Positions 1 through 8,428 of a stretch of 64,000 bases of DNA are shown piece after piece. Positions within the stretch are counted from its first letter, which is position 1; every line of letters begins with the position of its first letter. The stretch is from the NCBI GenBank assembly GCA_964344055.1, contig CAYFLT010000004.1, positions 73,000 to 136,999 on the forward strand, read 5' to 3'. The position numbers were made by a program, and so were the translations under genes. The stretch comes from OFTM10 sp964344055. Its GTDB lineage: Bacteria > Actinomycetota > Acidimicrobiia > Acidimicrobiales > Aldehydirespiratoraceae. The notes below the pieces were generated by a model. It was not told the DNA's origin. It did not search any database and saw only the letters and a list, made by a program, of their open reading frames with translations.

Positions 1-2
1 AC

Positions 3-479
3 CCCGCGGGTGCGCCAGCCCTCCAGTTGGGTGCCACCCTGTTCGGCCAGCTGTCGCTCGGCGCGTGCGCAGAATGGCTGTGGAGCGAGTACCCGGTCAA
101 GCACCCGACCCTGAAGGTCGCGATGAGCGAGGGCGGCATCGGCTGGGTGGCGATGCTGCTCGACCGGCTCGACAACATCATCGACCGCTCCGGATACGGG
201 CTCGGCTGGGACGAGCGACCGGCCGACGTCCTGAAGCGGAACTTCTGGTTCTGCACCCTCGACGACCCGAGCACCATCGCGACCCGGCACCGGATCGGGG
301 TGGAGAACATCCTCTTCGAGACCGACTATCCCCATGGCGACGGCACCTGGCCCGACACTCAAGCGGTGGTGGAACAGGCCTGGGGTGACCTCCCCGCCGA
401 CGAGCTGCGGATGATGCTCTGCGAGAACGCCGCCGCGCTCTACCGCCACCCTCTCCCCGAGGTCGTGCTGCCGAACTAG
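3..479 (+). CDS. Metal-dependent amidohydrolase, C-terminal part (5' end outside window)
   Basis: The reading frame is already open at the first bases, so the start lies upstream and only about 158 C-terminal residues are visible. They fit the C-terminal half of an amidohydrolase-2 type TIM-barrel hydrolase: a conserved SEGGIGW segment, a helix LLDRLDNI, and the late motif FETDYPHGDGTWPDT, whose aspartate is normally the last metal ligand in this superfamily. Such proteins are common in Actinomycetota and act on cyclic amides, decarboxylate aromatic acids, or have unknown substrates, so the substrate cannot be named. The stop codon overlaps the end of the convergent GIDE-LemA gene by 4 bp. 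The family is fairly sure; the exact reaction is unknown. Confidence 0.75.
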   Translation, partial: PAGAPALQLGATLFGQLSLGACAEWLWSEYPVKHPTLKVAMSEGGIGWVAMLLDRLDNIIDRSGYGLGWDERPADVLKRNFWFCTLDDPSTIATRHRIGVENILFETDYPHGDGTWPDTQAVVEQAWGDLPADELRMMLCENAAALYRHPLPEVVLPN

Positions 480-1756
480 GCGAAGTCACAATGGTGTTCG
501 GGGACGGTGCGTTCGAAGCCCTTTGCGGTGAACAGAGCGAAGCGGCGGGGGTCGGCCCAGCGGGCCACGAGCAAGCCCGGGAACGTGCTTCGACGATCTC
601 GCAGGATCGTGACCGCGTTGTTGTAGTACTCCCGTGTCCCGGCAATCCGGCTCTCGCTGTCGGCGATCTGCTCGAACAACTCGCGCATGGATTCACCGGC
701 CTTCAGCTCCGGGTAATCCTCGATGATGGCGAGCAGGCGGGTGATGCGGTCCGTCTGCTCTCGGGCCTCGAGATCGGCCTGGTCCACCGTCGCCTGATCG
801 GGTGCGTCGTGGATCAGCCGGGATCGCATCACCTGGACACTCTCGAGGACCACCCGTTCGTGATCAGTGGCGGCGCGGGCCACCGAGGCCAGCCGGGGAA
901 TGAGGTCGTGGCGTCGCGTCAATTGGACGTCGATCAGGCTCCATGCCCGGGCGGCTTGCTGGACGAGGAGTTGGAGTCGGTTGAAGACGATGACGAGCAT
1001 CACCGACAGCACGAGCACCGCGACGACCCCAAGCGCGCCGAACACCGCTTCGGCTCCACCCGGACTCGCTCCGACCCCGGCGAACACACAGGCCGCAGCG
1101 ATCAGGGACGGGACCAGGATCCTCAGCCTGCTCCGATGTGACTCTTCGGAGCGGGTCGAGACGATGAACGGCGAGCCGCCGGCGATCTGAGGCTCCACCA
1201 GGTCCTCGCGCAGCGACGCGTCACCGACCACATACAGGTCGTCGCCGATCGCAATGACGGTCTCCGTGCGTCGGTATCGGCCGGTTCGATTGTCGAGAGT
1301 GAAGAGCTTCTCGAGGAAGCCGGGCTTCTCGCCCTCCCGGAACGTCTCCTGGGCCGACTGGCGAGGAGTGATCGACGCCCGCTTCACGACGACCCGTACT
1401 GCGCCACTGCGATCGACCAGGTCGAAGTGCGGACGGGCGTCTTCGAGTCGGTCGATTTCATGCCACTCGTAGTAGGTCTCGGTGCGGGTGCGTCTCCGGC
1501 CCTTCGCGTCTCTCGTCGACACGGTGCGGGTGTGTTTGCGCTCCTCCTCGACGACGTACCTCCACCAGACTGATGGCGTCTTGGTCATGTGGCTCGTCAG
1601 TGGCTCGGCGTGCCACGCCCGCCCCTTGACCTCGTTGCGTCCGGCGTAGACGGCGGCCGCCGGGGTCGTTCCGAGATCTGCGTAAACGCGACGTCGTCGG
1701 TCGAACAGGAATGCGGCGATCAGCGCGGCGAAGGCCAGAAAGAGGGGGAACGGCAC
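476..1756 (-). CDS. GIDE-like / LemA two-domain membrane protein
   Basis: This is a 426-residue protein with a short N-terminal membrane segment (about residues 3-18, followed by basic RRRR) and a paired hydrophobic region near residues 215-260. The first half resembles the bacterial GIDE domain (related to the mitochondrial E3 ligase MULAN), including a WWRYVVEEE strand followed by a charged linker. The second half is LemA-like: a long helix with LIDVQLTRRHDLIPRL, then YPELKA, SESRIAGTREYYNNAV and a final TFPG motif. LemA proteins are membrane-anchored helical bundles of unclear role; GIDE-LemA fusions are known in bacteria and are thought to act at the envelope. It is convergent with the amidohydrolase. 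The architecture is clear; the function is not. Confidence 0.8.
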   Translation of the reverse strand: MPFPLFLAFAALIAAFLFDRRRRVYADLGTTPAAAVYAGRNEVKGRAWHAEPLTSHMTKTPSVWWRYVVEEERKHTRTVSTRDAKGRRRTRTETYYEWHEIDRLEDARPHFDLVDRSGAVRVVVKRASITPRQSAQETFREGEKPGFLEKLFTLDNRTGRYRRTETVIAIGDDLYVVGDASLREDLVEPQIAGGSPFIVSTRSEESHRSRLRILVPSLIAAACVFAGVGASPGGAEAVFGALGVVAVLVLSVMLVIVFNRLQLLVQQAARAWSLIDVQLTRRHDLIPRLASVARAATDHERVVLESVQVMRSRLIHDAPDQATVDQADLEAREQTDRITRLLAIIEDYPELKAGESMRELFEQIADSESRIAGTREYYNNAVTILRDRRSTFPGLLVARWADPRRFALFTAKGFERTVPEHHCDFA

Positions 1757-1763
1757 GACGCGG

Positions 1764-2062
1764 TCAGCCCGAGACGAAGGTCACCGATGCCCGGAGCAGC
1801 TCCTGCCAGCGCCCCTCGTCGAACTCTTCGACCAGGACCCACTCCTTGAACACCTTGCCGGCCGGCGCGAACGGCGCGCCCTCGCCCGCCTCGATCATGT
1901 CGGCCACCGTGTCGCGAGCCAGCTTGACGACGACGCCGGGCCCCTTGTAGTTGGGCATCCCGACGAACTCGGCCCGCCCATGATGGTGCCTTCCTCGATC
2001 ATGCCCTCGGCCAGGAGAGGAGCCGCCGCATCCCAGAACTCGCCGTTGTCGCTCGTGCTCAT
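1764..2062 (-). pseudogene. TfoX/Sxy N-terminal-like small protein, 1-nt frameshift
   Basis: The start ATG at 2062 overlaps the stop of the upstream MFS gene (ATGA). The N-terminus (MSTSDNGEFWDAAAPLL, then EEGTIMG) and the C-terminus (RAEFVGMPNYKGPGVVVKLA to RWQELLRASVTF) are both coherent but lie in different frames. They rejoin if one C or G is added near 1972-1980, in a run reading GGGCGGGCCG on the coding strand. The joined product, about 98 residues, resembles the TfoX N-terminal domain family: small proteins with a core lysine strand and a conserved GKVFKEWV segment. Their role outside competence regulation is unknown. The lesion may be real or a homopolymer error; because both halves keep good protein character, an error or very recent mutation is likely. 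Confidence 0.55.
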
Positions 2063-3306
2063 GTTCCAACGGTAGGGGAGACGGCGAGGGGCTCGCCGGT
2101 GTCGGGGTCGACCGGCTCGAGTGAGCCACCCCGCGCCCACAACAGCAAGCCGAACCCGATCAGCGAGTAGATGAACCCGCCAACGGCCATCGGTGTAACG
2201 GTGTCCACGATCTGGCGATCGACGACTGCCGCCAGCACCGATCCGATCCCGAGCGTGGCGAGGCCGCGGACCGCCGAAGCCGTTCCCGCCAAGCGCTCCA
2301 TCGGCTGGAGGGCGAGCGAGGTGCACGTCGTGGTGACGATGGTGGAGGTCGTGCTGGTGATCGTGACGAGGAACGCCCAGACCCAGAACGATGGAACACC
2401 ATCCGCCGCCACTGCTGCGAGCCCGAGGAGCCCGTAGGCGATCGGGAGCGTGGCGTAGTTGAAGCGGGCGACCGCGATCGCGCCGAACCGCTTGATGAAA
2501 CGACTCCCGGCGAACACACCGACCCCGTTCACCGCCGAGATCACCCCGAAGGCCACGGCGAACCACTCCCCACGTCCGTAGATCTCATCCACGATCGGCT
2601 GGCTGCTGCCCAGGAAGATGAAGAAGCTGCCGTAGCTGAAGACGAGGGCCGTGATGTAGGCCACCGACGCCCGGTTGGTGAGCACGACTCGCATCCCGCG
2701 CCCGATGGCAGCCGGCTCGATCGGTCGACGCTTGTCAACGGGGAGCGTCTCGCCGAAGCTGAACGACCAGATCGCCATGATGAGGGCCAAGGCCAACGCG
2801 GCAACGAAGATCATCTGCCAGCCGCCGAACACGAGTAGTCCCTCGCCGGCGAGTGGGGCAAGCGCCGGGCCGATGAGGAAAACCGCCATCACGACGGTCA
2901 TCACCCGGGCCATCTGGTCGCCGGAGTAGAGGTCTCGACTCATCGCCTGGGAGACGACGTTCGGACCGGCGGCTCCGAATCCCCATACGAATCGGGAGAT
3001 CAGCATCACCTCGAAAGAGGGCGCCAGACTCCCACCCGCGGCTCCCAGGCAGTACAGGCCGATGGCCGCGAGGAGGAGCGGGCGCCGCCCGAAACGGTCG
3101 GAGAGGGTGCCGTAGAAGGGCTGGCCGATCGCCATGCCGATGAAGTAGGCGGTGACGATCAGGGACACCTCGCCCGACCCCGAGGAGAGGTCGAACTCTT
3201 CGCGGATCTCGTCGAAGGCGGGTAGGGCCGCGTCGATTCCGAACGCCAACATGATGCCGAGCGAGGCGAGGAAGGCGATGACCGCCCGTTCGGAGTGGTG
3301 TTTCAT
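2059..3306 (-). CDS. MFS drug-efflux transporter, Bcr/CflA-like
   Basis: A 415-residue polytopic protein with about twelve membrane helices. The loop between helices 2 and 3 reads GTLSDRFGRRPLLL, the MFS signature (G-x-L-x-D-R-x-G-R-R), and the opening helix plus the DEIREEFDLSSG loop match the Bcr/CflA group of proton-driven exporters. I chose the ATG at 3306 (MKHHSERAV); an upstream in-frame extension to 3369 would run into the preceding gene and lacks protein character. The gene follows the FAD-oxidase by 7 bp and shares an ATGA overlap with the TfoX-like gene, so the string TetR, oxidase, MFS, TfoX-like is probably one transcript. Export of a substrate or product of the oxidase is possible but unproven. 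Confidence 0.85.
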   Translation of the reverse strand: MKHHSERAVIAFLASLGIMLAFGIDAALPAFDEIREEFDLSSGSGEVSLIVTAYFIGMAIGQPFYGTLSDRFGRRPLLLAAIGLYCLGAAGGSLAPSFEVMLISRFVWGFGAAGPNVVSQAMSRDLYSGDQMARVMTVVMAVFLIGPALAPLAGEGLLVFGGWQMIFVAALALALIMAIWSFSFGETLPVDKRRPIEPAAIGRGMRVVLTNRASVAYITALVFSYGSFFIFLGSSQPIVDEIYGRGEWFAVAFGVISAVNGVGVFAGSRFIKRFGAIAVARFNYATLPIAYGLLGLAAVAADGVPSFWVWAFLVTITSTTSTIVTTTCTSLALQPMERLAGTASAVRGLATLGIGSVLAAVVDRQIVDTVTPMAVGGFIYSLIGFGLLLWARGGSLEPVDPDTGEPLAVSPTVGT

Positions 3307-3313
3307 CGGTGCC

Positions 3314-4708
3314 TCAGCGCGGTGGGAGGGTCTTGCCCGGGTTGAGGATGCCGGCCGGATCGAGCGCATCCTTGATCCGCCACGCCAGTTCCTGCTCGAG
3401 CGGGTCCTTCTGATCGGCCATCTGGGCGCGGAGCGCCTGGCCGATGCCGTGTTCGGCGCTGAACGTGCCGCCGAGTTCGAGGATCACGCGGTCGACGGCG
3501 CGTTCGATCGCGGCCCGCTCGTCGACCGTCCACGTGATGGCGGGATCGTCGGGCGGGTTGATGTGGAGGTGGATGTTCCCGTCGCCCACGTGGCCGAACG
3601 GATAGGTGACCCAGCCGGGGTGGTCGGCGACGACGGCTTCGGTCCGGCGGATGAACTCGACGACCTGCCCGACCGGCACTGCGGCGTCGTACTTGATGTA
3701 GCCGTCGCGCCAACCCCACAGCTGCATCGGTGGGAGCTCGTCTCGGATCCGCCAGAGGTTGTCTTCCTGTTCGGCGGTCCCGGCCACTACCGCGTCGGTG
3801 GCGAGGCCGGCCTCGACCGCTTGGCCGAGGAAGTCGCTCATGGCGTCGGTCTCGCCCGCGGCCAGTCGGGCCACGACGTACCAGTCGCCAACAGTGGTCA
3901 TCGGACGTTGCAGCGCATACTTCTCGACGGCGAGGCCCACGCCGATCTCGGGGAGCAGCTCGAAGCCCGTGACCGCCGCGCCGGTGGCTCGGGCCGCCGA
4001 CAACAACGGCAGGGCCGACTCGAGATCGGTGAGGGCGATGCACGCGGTCTGCTCGGTGGCAGGCATCGGAACCAGGCGGACCACGGCCCGGGTGATGATT
4101 CCCAGAGTGCCCTCGGCGCCGATGAAGAGCTGGCGAAGCTGATAACCCGACGAGTCCTTGCGGAGGGCGCGAAGCCCGTCCCACACCCGCCCGTCGGCGA
4201 GCACCACCTCGAGGCCGAGCACGTTGTCGCGCATCGGCCCGAACTGGAGGACGTTGATCCCGCCGGCATTGGTCGAGACGGCTCCACCGATCGAGGCCGT
4301 ACCGCGGGCGCCCCAGTCGGGTGCGAACATCAACCCCTCGGCGCGGGCCGCCTCCTGGATCGCCTCGATCGAAGCCCCGGCTTCGACGACCGCAACGGCG
4401 CCGTCGGCATCGACCGACTCGATCGAACGCATCCGGCTCAGCGACACCACCACCGAGGGCTGACCGTCCACCGGATGAGCTCCACCGCTGAGACCGGTGT
4501 TGCCGCCGACGGTGCAAACGGGGACGCCGGCCTCGGAACACGAGCGGACCACAGCCGCGACCTCGTCGGTGTCCGCCGGACGCACCGCGGCCAGCACGGG
4601 CTCGGTCAGTACGCCCTTGTGGTCTCTGCCGTACTCGACGGCATCGTCGCCGGTGAAGACGTTCGCCATCCCGACCGCGTCGGTGAGCGCGGCGACGAGC
4701 TCGTCCAC
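3314..4708 (-). CDS. FAD-binding oxidase, GlcD / D-2-hydroxyacid dehydrogenase type
   Basis: The N-terminal half is a PCMH-type FAD-binding domain with VCTVGGNTGLSGGA, the usual pyrophosphate-contacting segment, and a later ASIGGAVSTNAGG loop. The C-terminal half is a GlcD-type cap with FGHVGDGNIHLH and HGIGQALR, then a closing LDPAGILNPGK. This family oxidises D-lactate, glycolate or D-2-hydroxyglutarate with FAD. The start is uncertain: GTG at 4708 gives a normal N-terminus beginning VDELVAALTDAVG; a CTG at 4723 would overlap the TetR stop. The gene directly follows the TetR-family gene and precedes an MFS exporter. The substrate cannot be read from sequence. Confidence 0.8.
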   Translation of the reverse strand: MDELVAALTDAVGMANVFTGDDAVEYGRDHKGVLTEPVLAAVRPADTDEVAAVVRSCSEAGVPVCTVGGNTGLSGGAHPVDGQPSVVVSLSRMRSIESVDADGAVAVVEAGASIEAIQEAARAEGLMFAPDWGARGTASIGGAVSTNAGGINVLQFGPMRDNVLGLEVVLADGRVWDGLRALRKDSSGYQLRQLFIGAEGTLGIITRAVVRLVPMPATEQTACIALTDLESALPLLSAARATGAAVTGFELLPEIGVGLAVEKYALQRPMTTVGDWYVVARLAAGETDAMSDFLGQAVEAGLATDAVVAGTAEQEDNLWRIRDELPPMQLWGWRDGYIKYDAAVPVGQVVEFIRRTEAVVADHPGWVTYPFGHVGDGNIHLHINPPDDPAITWTVDERAAIERAVDRVILELGGTFSAEHGIGQALRAQMADQKDPLEQELAWRIKDALDPAGILNPGKTLPPR

Positions 4709-4719
4709 GTTCTCAGTGC

Positions 4720-5277
4720 TCAGGCGCCGTCGCGCAGACGAAGAGAGAGCTTGGCGACCCGTTCGCGGATCTCGTCGAGATCGGCCCCGAACTCGGCCAG
4801 CCCGGCCATGATCTCCTGTTCGAACGCCCCCCACCCGAACTGCAGTGCGGCGCAGAGTGCAACCTCTGCGAGCAGGTCCTTGTCCTCGGGGTCGGTGCTG
4901 GTCTGCTCGGCCTGTCCCCGCACGATGCGGTGCATCAGGCTGGTCATCGGGGAGATGGCTTCGTCGACCTCGAGCTTGGCGAAGGTGCGGTAGCTCGAGG
5001 CTTCGTCTGAAGTGTTGACCGGAAGCACCCCCACCTCGTCCCAGCGCAGGGCCATCTCCTCGGTGGCTTCGGCGACGGCCGCGGCGAACACGGCGTCCTT
5101 GCTGCCGAAGTAGTGATGGATGAGGCCGTAGTTGACCCCCGCATGCTTGGCGAGTTCGCGGCCGGAGATATGGCGCGGAGAGCGCATCGCCATCAGCTGG
5201 GCAGCGGCGTCGACGAGGCTGCGGCGGACGGCCTCCGGGCCTCGGGTCGGTGTCGACGGCGGCGTGTCGCTCATCAT
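4720..5277 (-). CDS. TetR/AcrR family transcriptional regulator
   Basis: About 185 residues. The N-terminal helix-turn-helix reads ISGRELAKHAGVNYGLIHHY followed by FGSKDAVFAAAV, the classic TetR recognition-helix region; the rest is a helical ligand-binding and dimer domain. Two consecutive ATGs (5277 and 5274) are preceded by GGGG about 6 nt upstream. The start is 11 nt after the ilvD stop, so it may be co-transcribed with ilvD, and its 3' end abuts the FAD-oxidase. Position suggests it controls the oxidase-MFS string. The ligand is unknown. Confidence 0.85.
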   Translation of the reverse strand: MMSDTPPSTPTRGPEAVRRSLVDAAAQLMAMRSPRHISGRELAKHAGVNYGLIHHYFGSKDAVFAAAVAEATEEMALRWDEVGVLPVNTSDEASSYRTFAKLEVDEAISPMTSLMHRIVRGQAEQTSTDPEDKDLLAEVALCAALQFGWGAFEQEIMAGLAEFGADLDEIRERVAKLSLRLRDGA

Positions 5278-5288
5278 CTCAATCCCCG

Positions 5289-7145
5289 TCAGCGCCGGAT
5301 CTGGCTGACGTCGCGAACGGCACCCTTGTCGGCGGATGTGGTCATGGCGGCGTACGCCTGGAGCGCGGCGCTCACCTGCCGGGCTCTCGGCGCCACCGGC
5401 CGCCACCCGTCGGCGCCCTTCGTTTCCATCGCGGCTCGGCGGGCGGCGAGTTCGTCGTCGGAGATCTTCAGGTTGACGGTGCGGTTGGGAATGTCGATCT
5501 CAATCGTGTCGCCGTCCTCGATCAGTCCGATCGCTCCGCCCTCGGCCGCCTCGGGAGAAGCGTGTCCGATGGAGAGTCCGGACGTGCCGCCGGAGAAGCG
5601 GCCATCGGTGAGCAGTGCACATTCCTTCCCGAGGCCGCGGCTCTTGATGTAGCTCGTCGGGTAGAGCATCTCCTGCATCCCGGGGCCGCCCTTGGGGCCC
5701 TCGTAGCGGACGATGATGACATCGCCGGACTGCACGATCTCCTCCTCGAGGATGCCGTCGCACGCTTCGTCCTGGCTCTCGAAGACCCGTGCCGGTCCCG
5801 AGAAGGTGAAGATCGAGGGGTCCACGCCGGCCGTCTTCACGATGCAGCCGTTCTCGGCGATGTTGCCGTAGAGCACGGCGAGCCCACCGTCCTGGAAGTA
5901 GGCGTTCTCGACCGACCGGATGCAGCCGTTCTCGCGGTCGGTGTCGAGCGAATCCCAGCGGGTGCTCTGGCTGAATGCGTCCTGGGTGGGGATCCCGGCC
6001 GGGCCGGCCCGGAAGAACTCCACGACGTCGTTGGTGGGCTCGCGCATGACGTCCCACTCGGCGAGCACGGAGTCGAGTGTGTCGGCGTGGATCGTGGACA
6101 CCGACGTGTCGAGGTGGCCGCCCCGGTCGAGTTCACCGAGGATGCCGATGATCCCACCGGCTCGGTGCACGTCCTCGATGTGGTACTCGCTGGTAGAGGG
6201 CGCCACTTTGCAGATGGCCGGGGTCTGGCGGCTGAGGCGGTCGATGTCGGCCATGGTGAAGTCGACCTCGGCCTCCTGGGCGGCGGCGAGGATGTGGAGC
6301 ACCGTGTTGGTGGAGCCACCCATCGCGATGTCGAGGGTCATCGCGTTCTCGAAGGCGGCCTTGGTGCAGATCGAGCGGGGCAGGACGGAGTCGTCGTGCT
6401 TCTCGTAGTAGCGCTTGGCGATGTCGACGATGCGCCGGCCGGCCTCGAGGAAGAGCTCCTGGCGGTCGGCGTGGGTGGCGACGACGGTGCCGTTGCCGGG
6501 CAGCGAGAGGCCGAGTGCCTCAGTGAGACAGTTCATCGAGTTGGCGGTGAACATGCCCGAGCAGGAGCCACACGTCGGGCAGGCCGATCGCTCGATGGTG
6601 AGGATGTCCTCGTCGCTCACGGACTGGTCACCGGCCTTGATCATGGCGTCGATCAGGTCGAGCTTCACCGGCACGCCCGCGAGCTGGGTCTTGCCGGCCT
6701 CCATCGGGCCGCCGGTGACGAAGATCGTGGGGATGTTGAGCCGCATCGACGCCATCAACATCCCAGGCGTGATCTTGTCGCAGTTCGAGATGCAGACCAT
6801 GGCGTCGGCGCAGTGGGCGTTGACCATGTACTCGACCGAATCGGCGATGAGGTCGCGGCTCGGGAGGCTGTAGAGCATGCCGTCGTGGCCCATGGCGATG
6901 CCGTCGTCGACCGCGATGGTGTTGAACTCCTTGGCCACGCCGCCGGCCGCCTCGATTTCCCGAGCGACGAGCTGGCCGAGGTCCTTCAGGTGCACGTGGC
7001 CGGGCACGAACTGGGTGAACGAGTTCGACACGGCGATGATCGGCTTGTCGAAGTCGTCTTCCTTCATGCCGGTGGCGCGCCAGAGCGCCCGGGCTCCCGC
7101 CATGTTGCGACCCTGCGTGCTGGTGTGGGAGCGGAGCTTCGGCAT
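5289..7145 (-). CDS. ilvD: Dihydroxy-acid dehydratase, enterobacterial-like [4Fe-4S] type
   Basis: This 618-residue enzyme dehydrates 2,3-dihydroxy-isovalerate and -methylvalerate to the 2-oxo acids of valine and isoleucine synthesis. Length (E. coli IlvD has 616 residues) and sequence match throughout: GRNMAGARALWRATGM at residues 12-27, cluster cysteine in NCDKITPGML (C122), CPTCGSCSGMFTANSMNC (189-206), AMGGSTNTVLH, and a C-terminal TSADKGAVRD. At residues 42-50 it reads SFTQFVPGH rather than the TPCN-type cysteine motif of many [2Fe-2S] enzymes, so it belongs to the E. coli-like [4Fe-4S] form. The long 5' region shared with the divergent MFS gene is filled by a large inverted repeat. Confidence 0.97.
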   Translation of the reverse strand: MPKLRSHTSTQGRNMAGARALWRATGMKEDDFDKPIIAVSNSFTQFVPGHVHLKDLGQLVAREIEAAGGVAKEFNTIAVDDGIAMGHDGMLYSLPSRDLIADSVEYMVNAHCADAMVCISNCDKITPGMLMASMRLNIPTIFVTGGPMEAGKTQLAGVPVKLDLIDAMIKAGDQSVSDEDILTIERSACPTCGSCSGMFTANSMNCLTEALGLSLPGNGTVVATHADRQELFLEAGRRIVDIAKRYYEKHDDSVLPRSICTKAAFENAMTLDIAMGGSTNTVLHILAAAQEAEVDFTMADIDRLSRQTPAICKVAPSTSEYHIEDVHRAGGIIGILGELDRGGHLDTSVSTIHADTLDSVLAEWDVMREPTNDVVEFFRAGPAGIPTQDAFSQSTRWDSLDTDRENGCIRSVENAYFQDGGLAVLYGNIAENGCIVKTAGVDPSIFTFSGPARVFESQDEACDGILEEEIVQSGDVIIVRYEGPKGGPGMQEMLYPTSYIKSRGLGKECALLTDGRFSGGTSGLSIGHASPEAAEGGAIGLIEDGDTIEIDIPNRTVNLKISDDELAARRAAMETKGADGWRPVAPRARQVSAALQAYAAMTTSADKGAVRDVSQIRR

Positions 7146-7182
7146 GGGCCAAAGGCTAGCTGGAGTCCCGAAGGCTGCTTTG

Positions 7183-7282
7183 TTCCAAGGTCAAACGCTG
7201 GGGGACAGGCACCCGTTTGACCTTGATCCACGAGATGAGGCAAAGGTCAAACGGGTGCCTGTCCCCCCGTTTGACCTTGGAA
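7183..7282. repeat. Large near-perfect inverted repeat between ilvD and MFS gene
   Basis: Two arms of about 40 bp (7183-7224 and 7243-7282) are reverse complements apart from a two-base difference near GCTGGG, with an 18-nt spacer. Each arm is itself palindromic: it starts AAGGTCAAACG and ends CGTTTGACCTT around a GGGACAGGCACCC core. The element fills the divergent gap between ilvD and the MFS gene, so it is not a simple terminator. It could be a mobile palindromic repeat or a regulatory cruciform. Confidence 0.85.
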
Positions 7283-7292
7283 GCCACGGGGT

Positions 7293-8402
7293 ATGGTCGG
7301 ACCGATGCATGCTCCGTTCAGACTTCTCGCCACGCTGCGGGGGTCGGTGGAGACGGGGCTGTTGCTGGCGACTGCGGTTGCGACCACCACGTTCGTCGCC
7401 ACGCCGTTGATCCTGGCGGCGGTGGCCGAGCGGTTCGACGTCGGCACGGGTACCGCGGGTTTGTTCTCGGCTGCCCAACTCGGTGCCTTCGTGCTCGGAT
7501 CGTGGACTGCGGGCCGGTTCGTGGAACCCAGCGACCGGCTGTTCGTGCAGGCACTCGTGGTGCTCGCCGCGGCGAATGTCGTGAGCGCGCTCGTGTCGGT
7601 GTTTGCGTTCCTCGTGGCGGCTCGTGGCGTGGCCGGTCTCGCTCTCGGGGTGCTCACGTGGCTCGCCTACTCCCAGGTCTTCGGTGACGCCGACCGCACC
7701 GGTGATGTTGCGGTCATTGGTCCGCTCACCGGCGTGGCGGCGGCTCCGCTGCTCGGCGTCTTCCTCGCGGCCTGGGACGACCAGGCCGTCTTCTGGCTGT
7801 TGGCCGTTCTCACCCTGCTGCCGCTCGCGTCGATCCCGACCTTCTACGTCCCTGATGTCTCCGCCAGCTCCCGCAACAAGCCGGTGCCCCAGGCACTGGT
7901 GCTCGTCCTGGCGCTCGGCGTGATGACATTCGGTGGGTCCGCTGTGTTCGTGTTCGTCGGTGCCATGGGCGTGGAGCAGTACGGCATGGATCCGTTCGTG
8001 ATCTCGCTCGTGTTCTCGGCGAACGCGGCCGCAGGCATTCCCTCGGCTCGCTGGCGAGGCGCTCGGCCGCTGGCTGGTGCGTGGTTCCTCCTGCCCGCGG
8101 TCTTCTCGGTTCTGGTGGGCATGCTCGATCAGCAGCCCGTCTATTGGGTGCTGATCACCGTCTGGGGGTTCGCATTCTGGATGGCGATCCCAGGGGTGTA
8201 CTCCCTCCTCGCGGAGCGATCGCGTCACCCTGCGGAACGGGCCGGCGACGCCCAGGCTTCGATGGCGGCGGGTCGTGCCCTGGGGCCACTCGTCGGTGGC
8301 TCGATCGTCAACGCCGGTGGGTTCGACACACTCGGCATCGTCGGCGCGGTGGTCATCGCCGCGTCGGCAGTCGCGATCCTCGTCGTCGAACTCCGTCACT
8401 AG
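7293..8402 (+). CDS. MFS-type permease
   Basis: A 369-residue hydrophobic protein with about ten to twelve membrane helices, starting MVGPMHAPFRLLATLRGSVE; a second in-frame ATG at 7305 is possible. The pattern of alternating Ala/Val/Leu helices, the VLGSWTAGRFVEPSDR loop after helix 2 and the LGPLVGGSIVNAGGF near the C-terminus resemble MFS exporters, though the standard G-x-L-x-D-R-x-G-R motif is degenerate. It lies divergent to ilvD across a large inverted repeat and 26 bp upstream of the LigD-like gene. Substrate unknown. Confidence 0.7.
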   Translation: MVGPMHAPFRLLATLRGSVETGLLLATAVATTTFVATPLILAAVAERFDVGTGTAGLFSAAQLGAFVLGSWTAGRFVEPSDRLFVQALVVLAAANVVSALVSVFAFLVAARGVAGLALGVLTWLAYSQVFGDADRTGDVAVIGPLTGVAAAPLLGVFLAAWDDQAVFWLLAVLTLLPLASIPTFYVPDVSASSRNKPVPQALVLVLALGVMTFGGSAVFVFVGAMGVEQYGMDPFVISLVFSANAAAGIPSARWRGARPLAGAWFLLPAVFSVLVGMLDQQPVYWVLITVWGFAFWMAIPGVYSLLAERSRHPAERAGDAQASMAAGRALGPLVGGSIVNAGGFDTLGIVGAVVIAASAVAILVVELRH

Positions 8403-8428
8403 AGAACTTGCGAAGCTAGCGTCGCGCC

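Noticed and set aside
5250..7220. A 656-codon open frame on the plus strand opposite ilvD
   Set aside because: High-GC shadow frame: composition is dominated by Val, Arg, Gly and His strings without fold character, and ilvD on the other strand is certain.
7183..7282. Insertion-sequence end
   Set aside because: No transposase gene, no target duplication, and arms face inward with no cargo between them.
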